DNA of 64,000 bases, taken from NCBI RefSeq assembly GCF_000009765.2, contig NC_003155.5:8804001-8868000 (forward strand). Direction: 5' to 3'. Origin of the DNA: Streptomyces avermitilis MA-4680 = NBRC 14893. GTDB taxonomy: Bacteria; Actinomycetota; Actinomycetes; Streptomycetales; Streptomycetaceae. A model generated the notes under the pieces. The model was not told where the DNA came from. It made no database searches and saw only the letters and a list, made by a program, of their open reading frames with translations. The position numbers and the translations under genes are program-made. Each line of letters opens with the position of its first letter. Position 1 is the stretch's first letter. Shown one piece after another: positions 8,222 to 16,562 of this stretch.

Positions 8222-10342
8222 ATGGCCGACGCACCCACCGCCCTGGGCGCACCCGTCGAGCGCCGGGAGGGCCGGGACAAGGTCACCGGCACCGCCCGCT
8301 ACGCCGCCGAGTATCCGCTGCCGGGCCGGGCGCACGGATGGCCGGTGCCCGCGGCGATCGGGCGCGGTGCGGTCCGCGCGATCGACGCCCGAGCCGCGCT
8401 GGACCTGCCCGGGGTGCTCGCGGTGCTCACGCACGAGAACGCGCCTCGGCTCGCCGAACCGGAGGACCCCACGCTCGCCGTGCTCCAGAACCCGCGCGTA
8501 CCGCACCGCGGTTGGTTCGTCGCCCTGGTCGTCGCCGAGACCCTGGAGGAGGCCCGGGCGGGCGCCGCCGCCGTCCGGGTCGACTACGCGGCCGAGGACC
8601 ACGACGTGACGCTGACCGAGACCCACCCCGAGGCCTACACGCCGGACACGGCGAACGGAGGGTATCCGGCACACCGCGAACACGGCGACCCCGAGTGGGC
8701 GTTCACCTCGGCGCCGGTCCGCGTCGACGTCGGCTACCGGCTGCCGCCGCTGCACAACCACCCCATGGAGCCGCACGCGGCCACCGCCTCCTGGCAGGGC
8801 GGCAGACTCGTCGTGCACGACTCCAGTCAGGGCGCCACCACGGTACGTACCGTCCTCGCGGGCCTGTTCGAGCTGCCCGAGGACCGTGTCACCGTCGTCG
8901 CCGAGCACGTCGGCGGCGGCTTCGGCTGCAAGGGGACGCCCCGCCCGCATGTCGTGCTGGCCGCGATGGCCGCGCGCGAGACCGGCCGGCCCGTCACGGT
9001 CGCCCTGCCCCGGCGATTTCTGCCCGCCGTGGTCGGGCACCGCGCCCCCACACTGCACCGCGTCCGCCTGGGCGCCGCGGCCGACGGGACCCTGGCCGCC
9101 GTCCTGCACGAGGTCACCACCCACACGTCCCGGATCAAGGAGTTCGTCGAACAGGCCGCGACACCCGCGCGCGTGATGTACGCGGCGGCGAACATCCTCA
9201 CCAGCCATCGCGTGGTGCCGCTCGACGTGCCCAGCCCGTCATGGATGCGGGCCCCCGGCGAGGCGCCGGGCATGTTCGCGCTGGAGTCGGCGATGGACGA
9301 ACTCGCCGTCGAACTCGGCATGGACCCCGTGGAACTGCGCATCGCCAACGAGCCGGACGCGGAGCCCGACAGCGGCCGGCCCTTCAGCAGCCGCCATCTC
9401 GTCGAGTGCCTGCGGGAGGGCGCCCGCCGCTTCGACTGGGCCGCACGCCCCGCGGCCCCGCGCGCCAGAACGGCGGGCCCGCTGCTGATGGGCACCGGAG
9501 TGGCGGCCGCCACCTATCCCGTCCTGGTCTCGCCGGCCACCGCCACGGCGCAGGCCCTGCCCGGCGGGGACTTCGTGGTACGGATCAACGCCACGGACAT
9601 CGGCACGGGAGCCCGCACCGTCATGGCGCAGATCGCCGCCCATGCCCTCGGTGTCCCGGTGGATCGGGTCCGCTCCGAGGTGGGAAGCAGCGACCTGCCG
9701 TCGGCGCCGCTGGCCGGCGGCTCCTCGGGGACGGCGTCCTGGGGCTGGGCCGTGCACGAGGCGTGCACACGACTGCGCGCACGACTGGCGGAGGGCACGG
9801 GTCCCGTGCCGGACCAGGGAATCGTCACGAACGCCGACACCGCGGGCCACGCCGACGCCGAAAGCGCCTACGCCCGCCACGCGTTCGGTGCCCACTTCGC
9901 CGAGGTCGCCGTCGACACGGTCACGGGGGAGGTCCGCGTGAGCCGACTGCTCGGCGTGTACGCGGCGGGCCGCATCCTCAACGCCCGTACCGCCCGCTCC
10001 CAGTTCATCGGCGGCATGACCATGGGACTGGGCATGGCGTTGACCGAGGGCAGCACGATGGACCCCGCGTTCGGCGACTTCACGGAGTCCGACCTCGCGG
10101 CCTATCACGTGCCCGCGCACGCCGACGTCCGCGACATCGAGGCGTACTGGGTCGACGAGGACGACCCCCATCTCAACCCCATGGGCAGCAAGGGCATCGG
10201 GGAGATCGGCATCGTGGGCACGGCGGCCGCCATCGGCAACGCCGTGCACCACGCCACGGGCGTCCGGTTCCGCGAACTGCCCCTGACGCCTGACCGGGTG
10301 CTCGGCGGCCTGGCGACGCCGGGCTCGGTGAGTGGAGGTTAG
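8222..10342 (+). CDS. Molybdopterin-binding aldehyde oxidoreductase large subunit (PaoC-like)
   Basis: A 706-aa catalytic subunit of the xanthine oxidase family; the substrate is probably an aldehyde or N-heterocycle. The N-terminal a/b hammerhead domain starts at REGRDKVTGTARYAAEY. Molybdopterin-binding motifs include GGGFGCKGTPRPH and MRAPGEAPGM. The C-terminal GSKGIGEIGIVG contains the catalytic glutamate motif GE-G. Gene order 2Fe-2S, FAD, Mo and the FAD-subunit Cys cluster point to the PaoABC/YagTSR subgroup rather than xanthine dehydrogenase. AGGAGG lies 7 bases before the ATG. No XdhC/MocA maturation gene is adjacent. Confidence 0.92.
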   Translation: MADAPTALGAPVERREGRDKVTGTARYAAEYPLPGRAHGWPVPAAIGRGAVRAIDARAALDLPGVLAVLTHENAPRLAEPEDPTLAVLQNPRVPHRGWFVALVVAETLEEARAGAAAVRVDYAAEDHDVTLTETHPEAYTPDTANGGYPAHREHGDPEWAFTSAPVRVDVGYRLPPLHNHPMEPHAATASWQGGRLVVHDSSQGATTVRTVLAGLFELPEDRVTVVAEHVGGGFGCKGTPRPHVVLAAMAARETGRPVTVALPRRFLPAVVGHRAPTLHRVRLGAAADGTLAAVLHEVTTHTSRIKEFVEQAATPARVMYAAANILTSHRVVPLDVPSPSWMRAPGEAPGMFALESAMDELAVELGMDPVELRIANEPDAEPDSGRPFSSRHLVECLREGARRFDWAARPAAPRARTAGPLLMGTGVAAATYPVLVSPATATAQALPGGDFVVRINATDIGTGARTVMAQIAAHALGVPVDRVRSEVGSSDLPSAPLAGGSSGTASWGWAVHEACTRLRARLAEGTGPVPDQGIVTNADTAGHADAESAYARHAFGAHFAEVAVDTVTGEVRVSRLLGVYAAGRILNARTARSQFIGGMTMGLGMALTEGSTMDPAFGDFTESDLAAYHVPAHADVRDIEAYWVDEDDPHLNPMGSKGIGEIGIVGTAAAIGNAVHHATGVRFRELPLTPDRVLGGLATPGSVSGG

Positions 10343-10778
10343 GGCCCACTGCTCAGGATCCCCTATGGAGGGGAGGAGAGGTTTGCCCGAAACGTCGGCG
10401 GGGACTCGAACGGCAGACAACGGGAACGCAAGTGCCCGAAGTGCTGGAAGTGCCCGAAGTGCCAGAGGTGCAGGACGTGCCGACAGTGCCAGAAGCTCCA
10501 GAAAGAAGATGAAGCGTTGTGACCGCGCAGACCAACCGGAAGTCCGTCGTCTCTCGCCCCAGGACGGGGTGGGCGAAGGCCCGCCACCTGCGGGGAGACG
10601 GCGTACGTACCTGTGTCTCGGCCCGCGATGACGGCGAACGCTCCTGCTCCCCGGAGCAGGGGGCCGAGGAGAACATCGTCAGGGGCGAGGACTGAGCGGA
10701 CCCGTGGCCCTGACGCCGGTGAGCCCGGCCGCGGCCCCGGACAGGAGCGACAGGTGCGGGGATGAGGGGACGGCCGTA
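10343..10778. other. Gene-poor interval with minisatellite and possible tiny ORF
   Basis: The 436 bases between the Mo hydroxylase and the small minus-strand gene contain no confident gene. They include an 8-unit 9-bp repeat (10431-10502) and a 58-codon open frame starting GTG 10519 and ending at 10695 with G/C-rich third positions (MTAQTNRKSVVSRPRTGW onward). That frame could be a real short gene, but I recognise nothing in it. A CCTGCTCC/GGAGCAGG hairpin lies near 10643-10660. Confidence 0.4.
10431..10502. repeat. 9-bp imperfect minisatellite, 8 units
   Basis: Eight consecutive 9-base units read AGTGCCCGA, AGTGCTGGA, AGTGCCCGA, AGTGCCAGA, GGTGCAGGA, CGTGCCGAC, AGTGCCAGA, AGCTCCAGA. One plus frame would encode a VPE-rich tripeptide repeat, another an SAR/SAG repeat. 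Neither clearly belongs to a gene. Confidence 0.8.
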
Positions 10779-11009
10779 TCAGGGGCTGGCCGGGTCGTAG
10801 CCGTAGGTGAGCGGCTCGTCCTGGCTGCCGAGTGCACGCCGGTAGATGTACAGCGCCTCCACGCGTACGCCCTCCGCGGGGGCGTCGAGCGGGCAGGGGT
10901 AGGTCACTTGGAGCACCGAGGGCCGGTCGGCGACCCGCATGCGCAGGCCGTCCGCCGGTCCGCCGGCGAGTACCGCCGTCTGCGATTTCGTCGAGATGCG
11001 AAGATCCAT
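10779..11009 (-). CDS. Hypothetical small protein
   Basis: A 76-aa product starting MDLRISTKSQTAVLAGGP and ending YGYDPASP, with alternating beta-like stretches (VLQVTYPCPL, VRVEALYIYRR). It loosely resembles the small beta-rich DUF5988-type proteins of actinomycetes, but I cannot assign it. Codon usage is as in neighbouring genes. It is divergent from the terD gene, with 150 bp between the starts. Confidence 0.55.
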   Translation of the reverse strand: MDLRISTKSQTAVLAGGPADGLRMRVADRPSVLQVTYPCPLDAPAEGVRVEALYIYRRALGSQDEPLTYGYDPASP

Positions 11010-11159
11010 GCCCGCACTTTAGATGTTGCGCAATCTGTGAAGTTGTGTGAGCTCTGTCACTCCCAAGCTTCACGAGTTGCGCGCCCCGATGGAACCGGAT
11101 GAGGTGTTCCGGCGTTCCCACGGGGGGACGGCCGATCATCGGAGCAGTGGAGGAACACC

Positions 11160-11735
11160 GTGGGCGTAACTCTGGCCAAGGGCGGCAACGTTTCGCTGAG
11201 CAAAGAGGCTCCGGGCCTGACCGCGGTGACGGTGGGCCTCGGGTGGGACGTGCGGACGACCACCGGTGCCGCATACGACCTGGACGCGAGTGCGCTGCTG
11301 TGTTCCGGCTCGGGCCGGGTCGTCTCCGACCTGCACTTCGTCTTCTACAACAACCTGACGAGCCCGGACGGTTCGGTCCAGCACACCGGCGACAACCTGA
11401 CCGGTGAGGGCGAGGGCGACGACGAGTCCATCAACGTCGAACTGGCCCAGGTGCCGGCCGAGGTCACCAAGATCGTCTTCCCGGTCTCCATCCACGAGGC
11501 GCAGTCGCGCGGCCAGAGCTTCGGCCAGGTCAGCAACGCCTTCATCCGCGTGGTGAACCGCGCCAACAATGTCGAACTCGCCCGCTACGACCTGTCCGAG
11601 GACGCCTCGACCGAGACGGCGATGGTCTTCGGCGAGCTCTACCGGCACGGCGGCGAGTGGAAGTTCCGCGCGGTCGGCCAGGGATACGCATCGGGCCTCG
11701 CGGGCATCGCGTCCGACTACGGCGTGAACGTCTGA
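11160..11735 (+). CDS. TerD family stress protein
   Basis: A 191-aa TerD/CABP-family cytoplasmic protein; members bind calcium and are linked to tellurite and general stress resistance and to development in Streptomyces. Hallmarks are MGVTLAKGGNVSLSK, GWDVRTTTGAAYDLDASALL, FVFYNNLTSPDGSV and GDNLTGEGEGDDESI, the last supplying the acidic Ca2+ ligands, followed by ARYDLSEDASTETAM and GEWKFRAVGQGY. The length is standard for the family. The GTG start follows a GGAGGAA ribosome binding site. It stands alone, without other ter genes. Confidence 0.92.
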   Translation: MGVTLAKGGNVSLSKEAPGLTAVTVGLGWDVRTTTGAAYDLDASALLCSGSGRVVSDLHFVFYNNLTSPDGSVQHTGDNLTGEGEGDDESINVELAQVPAEVTKIVFPVSIHEAQSRGQSFGQVSNAFIRVVNRANNVELARYDLSEDASTETAMVFGELYRHGGEWKFRAVGQGYASGLAGIASDYGVNV

Positions 11736-11834
11736 CGGGGAGACGAGGGAGACAAGGGAGAGCGGAAGGGGGAGGAGGGCCGAACGCCCCGGCGGAGTGC
11801 GGGGGCGGTGTCCGGCTTTCCCGGGGTGTTGCGC

Positions 11835-12485
11835 ATGGCGAAGCGAAAGGTACGGCGACAAGCCCGCCGCCTCCTGGGCGAGGACCCGGTGGCTCTCGTC
11901 TGGTGCGAGGTTCACCGCCGCATCCCCCGGCCGCCGGAGGAGGTCCACCGGGCGGCGGGGAAGGGGCGGCTCAAGCCCGGACACCACTGGCTGCTGTACG
12001 TCGGAGCCGTACTGTTCTTCTTCGTCGTCGTCCCGATGATGCTGATCGACAGGCTGGGCGGGAGGCTCGACCGGGCGCAGGCGCCTCCCCGGAGGCAGGG
12101 GCCGACGCCCGGCGGGGGCCGTGACCGCGACCCCGGCCGGGAGGCCGCGAACGGTGTCTTCGACGGCGACTGGAGCCTGACCGCGGGCCAGTTGCTGCTG
12201 CGCTGGTACGGACGCTCGCCCAACCCCAAGCGGCTCGTCCTGCTGACCCGCGACCGAGTCTGCCTGGCCGCGTCCCCGCGCCGTCGGCTGTCGCCCACCA
12301 GGGCCGGCGACTTCCGGATCGTCGCCGAGTTCCCGGCGCGCGAGGTGAGCGTCGAGGGTGAGGCCGGACAGCCGCGCGGTTTCGCCACTTTCCGGCTGTG
12401 CTTCAGCGACGGCTCCTGGCTCGAGGTCGGCAGGCTGGGCGAGCCCGAGGACGCGGACCACTTCCTGCGCACGATCGACGACTGA
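11835..12485 (+). CDS. Single-pass membrane protein of unknown function
   Basis: A 216-aa protein with a basic N-terminus (MAKRKVRRQARRLLGED), one transmembrane helix at about residues 54-73 (LLYVGAVLFFFVVVPMMLI), a Pro/Gly/Arg linker and a C-terminal globular domain with WSLTAGQLLLRWYGR, LVLLTRDRVCLAA and FATFRLCFSDGSWLEVG. No known family is recognised. GTG 11808 in the same frame is an alternative start. ATG 11835 is preferred for the typical positively charged opening. It converges on the KhtU-type antiporter gene, whose stop is about 50 bp away. Confidence 0.7.
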   Translation: MAKRKVRRQARRLLGEDPVALVWCEVHRRIPRPPEEVHRAAGKGRLKPGHHWLLYVGAVLFFFVVVPMMLIDRLGGRLDRAQAPPRRQGPTPGGGRDRDPGREAANGVFDGDWSLTAGQLLLRWYGRSPNPKRLVLLTRDRVCLAASPRRRLSPTRAGDFRIVAEFPAREVSVEGEAGQPRGFATFRLCFSDGSWLEVGRLGEPEDADHFLRTIDD

Positions 12486-12538
12486 CCGCCACGGGCGCCG
12501 ACCGCGTCCTGCTCGGTTGGGCGACGCCCCCGCCGCCT

Positions 12539-13780
12539 TCAGTCGCCGACCGTCGTCTGTGCTCGCGTGTCGCCCTCCGGTTCCGTCGGCACCGGAGCGT
12601 CCCGGTGTTCCGGGCGGACACGGCCGGAGCGGGCGTTCAGCCGGGCGATCAGGGGCTCGGTGTAGCGGGCGGTGAGCGGGCCGAGTACGACCAGGAGCAG
12701 CACGTAAGCGGTGGCCAGCGGGCCGAGCGAGGGCTCGATCCCGGCGGTGACGGCGAGTCCCGCGATGACGATCGAGAACTCCCCGCGCGCCACCAGCGCG
12801 CCGCCCGCCCGCCAGCGGCCCTTCACGGAGATCCCGGCCCGCCGCGCGGCCCAGTACCCGGTCGCGATCTTCGTCACGGCGGTGACGGCGGCCAGCGCGA
12901 GGGCCGGCAGCAGGACAGGCGGGATGCTGGCCGGGTCGGTGTGCAGTCCGAAGAAGACGAAGAACACGGCGGCGAACAGGTCCCGCAGCGGGCTGAGCAG
13001 CGTGTGCGCGCCCTCCGCGACCTCGCCGGACAGGGCGATGCCGACCAGGAACGCCCCTACCGCGGCGGACACCTGGAGCTGCTGGGCGATCCCGGCGACC
13101 AGAATCGTCAGCCCCAGGACGACCAGGAGCAGCTTCTCCGGGTCGTCGCTGGAGACGAAGCGGGAGATGAGCCGCCCGAAGCGGAGGGCCACGAACAGGA
13201 CGAGGCCCGCGGCGGCCAGCGCGACGGCCAGGGTCACGCTGCCGGCCGCCAGCCCGGCCCCGGCCACCAGTGCGGTGACGATGGGCAGGTACACCGCCAT
13301 CGCCAGGTCTTCCAGGACGAGAATGCTGAGGATGACCGGGGTCTCCCGGTTGCCGACCCGGCCCAGATCGCCCAGCACCTTGGCGATGACACCGGACGAC
13401 GAGATCCAGGTGACGCCCGCGAGCACCACGGCGGCCACCGGGCCCCAGCCGAGCAGCAGCGCGGCGGCCGCGCCCGGCAGGGCGTTGCAGGTGAAGTCGA
13501 CCAGGCCGGCCGGGTAGTGGGCCTTGAGGTTGGAGACCAGATCGCCGGCCGTGTACTCCAGGCCGAGCATCAACAGCAGCAGGATGACGCCGATCTCGGC
13601 GCCGGTGGCGACGAACTCCTCGCTCGCGCCGAGGGGCAGCAGCCCGCCCTCGCCGAAGGCCAGTCCGGCCAGCAGATACAGGGGGATGGGGGAGAACCGC
13701 AGCCGGGCGGCCGCCCGGCCGAGCAGCCCGAGAGAGAGGATGATGGCGCCGAACTCGATCAGCAGGACCGCGGAGTGCAC
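12539..13780 (-). CDS. CPA2 cation:proton antiporter (KhtU-like)
   Basis: A 413-aa, roughly 12-helix Na+/H+-exchanger-type antiporter (Na_H_Exchanger, CPA2). Characteristic parts are FGAIILSLGLLGRAAARL, GLAFGEGGLLPL, GVILLLLMLGLEYTAGDL and SSSGVIAKVLGDLGRVGNRE. The start is GTG 13780, four bases after the stop of the KhtT-like gene; the long upstream open frame is antisense. Because it is coupled to a TrkA-C regulator, it most resembles the KhtTU K+ efflux pair of Bacillus subtilis. The ion is inferred, not shown. The C-terminal 35 residues are polar and cytoplasmic. Confidence 0.88.
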   Translation of the reverse strand: MHSAVLLIEFGAIILSLGLLGRAAARLRFSPIPLYLLAGLAFGEGGLLPLGASEEFVATGAEIGVILLLLMLGLEYTAGDLVSNLKAHYPAGLVDFTCNALPGAAAALLLGWGPVAAVVLAGVTWISSSGVIAKVLGDLGRVGNRETPVILSILVLEDLAMAVYLPIVTALVAGAGLAAGSVTLAVALAAAGLVLFVALRFGRLISRFVSSDDPEKLLLVVLGLTILVAGIAQQLQVSAAVGAFLVGIALSGEVAEGAHTLLSPLRDLFAAVFFVFFGLHTDPASIPPVLLPALALAAVTAVTKIATGYWAARRAGISVKGRWRAGGALVARGEFSIVIAGLAVTAGIEPSLGPLATAYVLLLVVLGPLTARYTEPLIARLNARSGRVRPEHRDAPVPTEPEGDTRAQTTVGD

Positions 13781-13784
13781 AGGT

Positions 13785-14270
13785 TCACTCCCGTCCGAGT
13801 ATCGCCGCGGCGGCGTCGACGCCCTCGCGGGTGCCGATGACGATGAGGGTGTCACCGCCCGTGAGCCGGAAGTCCGGGGCCGGAGACGGGATCGCCTCCG
13901 CTCGGCGCAGTACGGCCACCACGGACGCGCCGGTCTCGGTCCGCATCCGGGTCTCGCCCAGTACCCGTCCGTTCCAACGGGAGGCCGCGGCGACCTCGAC
14001 GCGCTCGGCGACCAGCCCGAGGTCCGTGGTGTACAGCAGGCTCGCACTGTGGTGGGAGGGCTTGAGCGCATCGATCAGCGAGCCCGCCTCGGAACTCGTC
14101 AGCCGCAGCGACTGCGCACAGGAGTCGGGGTCGTCGGCCCGGTACACGCTCACCGTGCGGGCGCCGTCGCGGTGCGCCACCACCGACAGATGGCGGTGTT
14201 CTCGCGTCATGAGGTCGTACTGGACCCCGATGCCCGGCAGCGGTGTCGCCCTGAGACGTGGTGCAGACAC
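13785..14270 (-). CDS. KhtT-like TrkA-C (RCK_C) regulatory subunit
   Basis: A 161-aa cytoplasmic protein ending in a TrkA-C domain (about residues 80-158: ASRWNGRVLGETRMR, GASVVAVLRR, FRLTGGDTLIVIGTREGV). This domain binds nucleotides or other ligands and gates K+ transporters. The N-terminal half (LPGIGVQYDLMTREHRHLS) matches KhtT proteins. The gene ends 4 bp before the antiporter start, so the two are cotranscribed and probably form a complex at the membrane. The GTG start follows a GGGGAAG site and sits just downstream of a short tandem repeat. Confidence 0.87.
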   Translation of the reverse strand: MSAPRLRATPLPGIGVQYDLMTREHRHLSVVAHRDGARTVSVYRADDPDSCAQSLRLTSSEAGSLIDALKPSHHSASLLYTTDLGLVAERVEVAAASRWNGRVLGETRMRTETGASVVAVLRRAEAIPSPAPDFRLTGGDTLIVIGTREGVDAAAAILGRE

Positions 14271-14280
14271 GTTTCTTCCC

Positions 14281-14327
14281 CTTGCTGATGGTCTTGCTGA
14301 TCGCCTTGCTGACGTCTTGGTGATGGA
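14281..14327. repeat. About 12-bp imperfect tandem repeat upstream of khtT-like gene
   Basis: Four units (CTTGCTGATGGT, CTTGCTGATCGC, CTTGCTGACGT, CTTGGTGATGGA) lie just upstream of the KhtT-like start, in the 250-bp interval that separates it from the divergent histidine kinase gene. Confidence 0.6.
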
Positions 14328-14520
14328 CGTTCTGAACCCTGCCCAAAACCGTCATGCTGCCATCACTCCGTACGGTGGCGACATGGGTGTCATGACGGAT
14401 GGACGCGGGCGGCGGCGAGCGGAGAGGCTGGTCGGGGCGGCGGCATGGCCGCGGTCCGGGAAAGAGGGAACGCCCCGGGAGCACCGGGGGACGCCGACCG
14501 GAGGGGACGGAAAGAGGAGC

Positions 14521-15549
14521 GTGTCGCTGTTCCGGCGGATCTTCCTGCTCAACGCCGTCGGCCTGACCGTGGCCACCGCGTTGCTGCTGGGTCCGGTCAC
14601 CGTGTCGACCCCCGTGCTGCCCGGCGAGGCGCTGGTCGTCCTCGCGGGCCTTGCCGTGATGCTCGTCGTCAACGCCGTCGTGCTGTGGATCGGGCTCGCC
14701 CCGCTGCAACGGCTGGGGCGGGCCATGGCCACCGCCGATCTGCTGCACCCGGGGGCCCGTGCGGTCGTCACCGGTCCGGCGGAGATGGCCGATCTGATCT
14801 CCACGTACAACACCATGCTCGACCGGCTGGAGACCGAGCGCGCCACCAGCGCGGCCCGGGCCCTCTCCGCCCAGGAGCGCGAACGCCACCGCGTCTCCCA
14901 GGAACTCCACGACGAGGTCGGCCAGACCCTCACCGCCGTCCTCCTTCAGCTCAGGCGCGTCGCCGACCGGGCGCCCGAGGGGCTGCGCGCGGAGGTGAGG
15001 CAGGCACAGGAGGCCACCCGCGGCAGCCTGGACGAGATCCGCCGCATCGCCCGCCGGCTACGCCCCGGTGTCCTGGAGGAACTGGGCCTGCTCAGCGCCC
15101 TCCGCGCCCTCACGACCGAGTTCACCGCCCACGGACTGAGCGTGCGCCACCACTTCGACGGCGAACTGCCACAGCTGAGCGAGGAGACGGAACTCGTGGT
15201 CTACCGGGTGGCGCAGGAAGGGCTCACCAACACCGCACGGCACGCCGGTGCCGATCGCGCCGAACTCCGGCTCCACCGGGTCGCCGACGGAGTCGAACTA
15301 CTCGTACGCGACAACGGCACAGGAGCCGGCCGGGCGCCGGAGGGCGCCGGGATCCGCGGTATGCGCGAGCGGGCCCTGCTGATCGGCGCCGGCCTCGCGG
15401 TGGAGCCCGGGCCCGACCGGGGCACCGACATCAGGCTGCGCATCACGAGCACCACGAGCACGACGAGCACGACGAGCGTGATGAACGCGACGAGCACCGG
15501 CGACCGGTCCGGGCCCCGCACCGGAACCCCTCCCCACGGAGCGCGCTGA
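14521..15549 (+). CDS. NarL-type sensor histidine kinase
   Basis: A 342-aa membrane sensor kinase. Two transmembrane segments lie at about residues 7-28 and 37-60 with only a tiny external loop. A HAMP-like linker (LAPLQRLGRAMATADLL) follows, then a HisKA_3 dimerisation domain with phospho-acceptor His130 in SQELHDEVGQTL, and a HATPase_c domain (YRVAQEGLTNTARHAGA, VRDNGTGAG, GIRGMRERALLIGA). The GTG at 14521 is chosen because AAAGAGGAGC precedes it and hydrophobic residues begin at once. The C-terminus carries a low-complexity STT repeat encoded by ACGAGC units, of no evident function. Its stop overlaps the response regulator start. Confidence 0.9.
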   Translation: MSLFRRIFLLNAVGLTVATALLLGPVTVSTPVLPGEALVVLAGLAVMLVVNAVVLWIGLAPLQRLGRAMATADLLHPGARAVVTGPAEMADLISTYNTMLDRLETERATSAARALSAQERERHRVSQELHDEVGQTLTAVLLQLRRVADRAPEGLRAEVRQAQEATRGSLDEIRRIARRLRPGVLEELGLLSALRALTTEFTAHGLSVRHHFDGELPQLSEETELVVYRVAQEGLTNTARHAGADRAELRLHRVADGVELLVRDNGTGAGRAPEGAGIRGMRERALLIGAGLAVEPGPDRGTDIRLRITSTTSTTSTTSVMNATSTGDRSGPRTGTPPHGAR

Positions 15550-16220
15550 TGTCTCTTCCCCCGCCCGCCCAGCGCCCGACCCGCGTCCTGCTCGCCGACG
15601 ACCACGCGCTCGTACGGCGGGGCGTACGGCTCATCCTGGACGGCGAACCCGGCCTGAGCGTGGTGGCCGAGGCCGGCGACGGCGCGGAGGCGGTCGCCCT
15701 GGCCCGGACGACGGACGTGGACCTCGCCGTCCTGGACGTCGCCATGCCCCGCATGACCGGACTCCAGGCGGCCCGCGAACTCTCCCGCCGCCTGCCCGAG
15801 CTGCGCATCCTCATCCTGACGATGTACGACAACGAGCAGTACTTCTTCGAGGCGCTCAAAGCCGGTGCCTGCGGCTACGTCCTGAAGTCCGTGGCCGACC
15901 GCGACCTGGTCGAGGCGTGCCGGGCGGCGATGCGCGACGAGCCGTTCCTCTACCCAGGGGCGGAGACCGCGCTCGTACGCACCTACCTCGACCGCGTCCA
16001 CCGGGGCGAAGGACTGCCCGAGCGGACCATCACCGAGCGCGAGGAGGAGATCCTCAAGCTGGTGGCCGAGGGACACACGTCGAAGGAGATCGGCGAACTC
16101 CTCTTCATCAGCGCGAAGACCGTCGAACGCCACCGCGCGAACCTGCTCCAGAAGCTGGGCTTGCGTGACCGCCTGGAACTCACCCGGTACGCGATCCGGG
16201 CCGGCCTCGTCGAACCGTGA
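15549..16220 (+). CDS. NarL/LuxR-type response regulator
   Basis: A 223-aa two-component regulator. The receiver domain has acidic Asp17/Asp18, phospho-acceptor Asp63 (LAVLDVAMPRMTG), Thr in ILTMYDNE and Lys in GYVLKSV. The C-terminal LuxR helix-turn-helix is TEREEEILKLVAEGHTSKEI followed by SAKTVERHRANLLQKLGL. ATG 15549 overlaps the kinase stop, so the pair is translationally coupled. Target genes are not evident from the sequence. Confidence 0.93.
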   Translation: MSLPPPAQRPTRVLLADDHALVRRGVRLILDGEPGLSVVAEAGDGAEAVALARTTDVDLAVLDVAMPRMTGLQAARELSRRLPELRILILTMYDNEQYFFEALKAGACGYVLKSVADRDLVEACRAAMRDEPFLYPGAETALVRTYLDRVHRGEGLPERTITEREEEILKLVAEGHTSKEIGELLFISAKTVERHRANLLQKLGLRDRLELTRYAIRAGLVEP

Positions 16221-16562
16221 CCCGTCGCGACGCGGTGCCGCACGCACGCGCTGCGCGCCCGCCCCGACCCGTCGCAGGAAGACTGCGGCCGGGTAGGAGG
16301 ACGGCACGGCCGCGCGGGACCGGCGGTCGGCAGGGCACGGCGCCCTGACGGCGATCAGCGCCGACTTCGGTGCCTCGCCGCCCGGCTTCGCGCCGGCGCA
16401 CTCGCCGACCGGCCGCTCTTCGAAACTCGCCGACCGGCGCTCGTCGAGCCGTCCGCCGCGCCTCGGTGCGGCCTGGCCGCGCAAGGTTCGGCCCCGTCGG
16501 GTGTCGGCCGCGACGGGGCCACGGGAGAACCGTCCGGTGACAGGGCCACCGGGAACCTCCGG
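16221..16562. other. 342-bp convergent intergenic interval, no gene seen
   Basis: The interval lies between two convergent stops. I see no credible gene or strong terminator. A 14-base sequence ACTCGCCGACCGGC occurs twice, about 32 bases apart (around 16400 and 16430). Confidence 0.4.

Noticed and set aside
7513..10293. A 926-codon Arg/Gly-rich plus-strand frame
   Set aside because: Shifted frame of the Mo hydroxylase FAD and Mo subunit genes.
12398..13840. A 480-codon plus-strand frame rich in Gln, Arg and Gly
   Set aside because: Antisense of the antiporter; no family features.
15443..15500. Short tandem repeat at the 3' end of the histidine kinase gene as a mobile or regulatory element
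   Set aside because: It simply encodes a low-complexity Ser/Thr tail in frame and has no other features.
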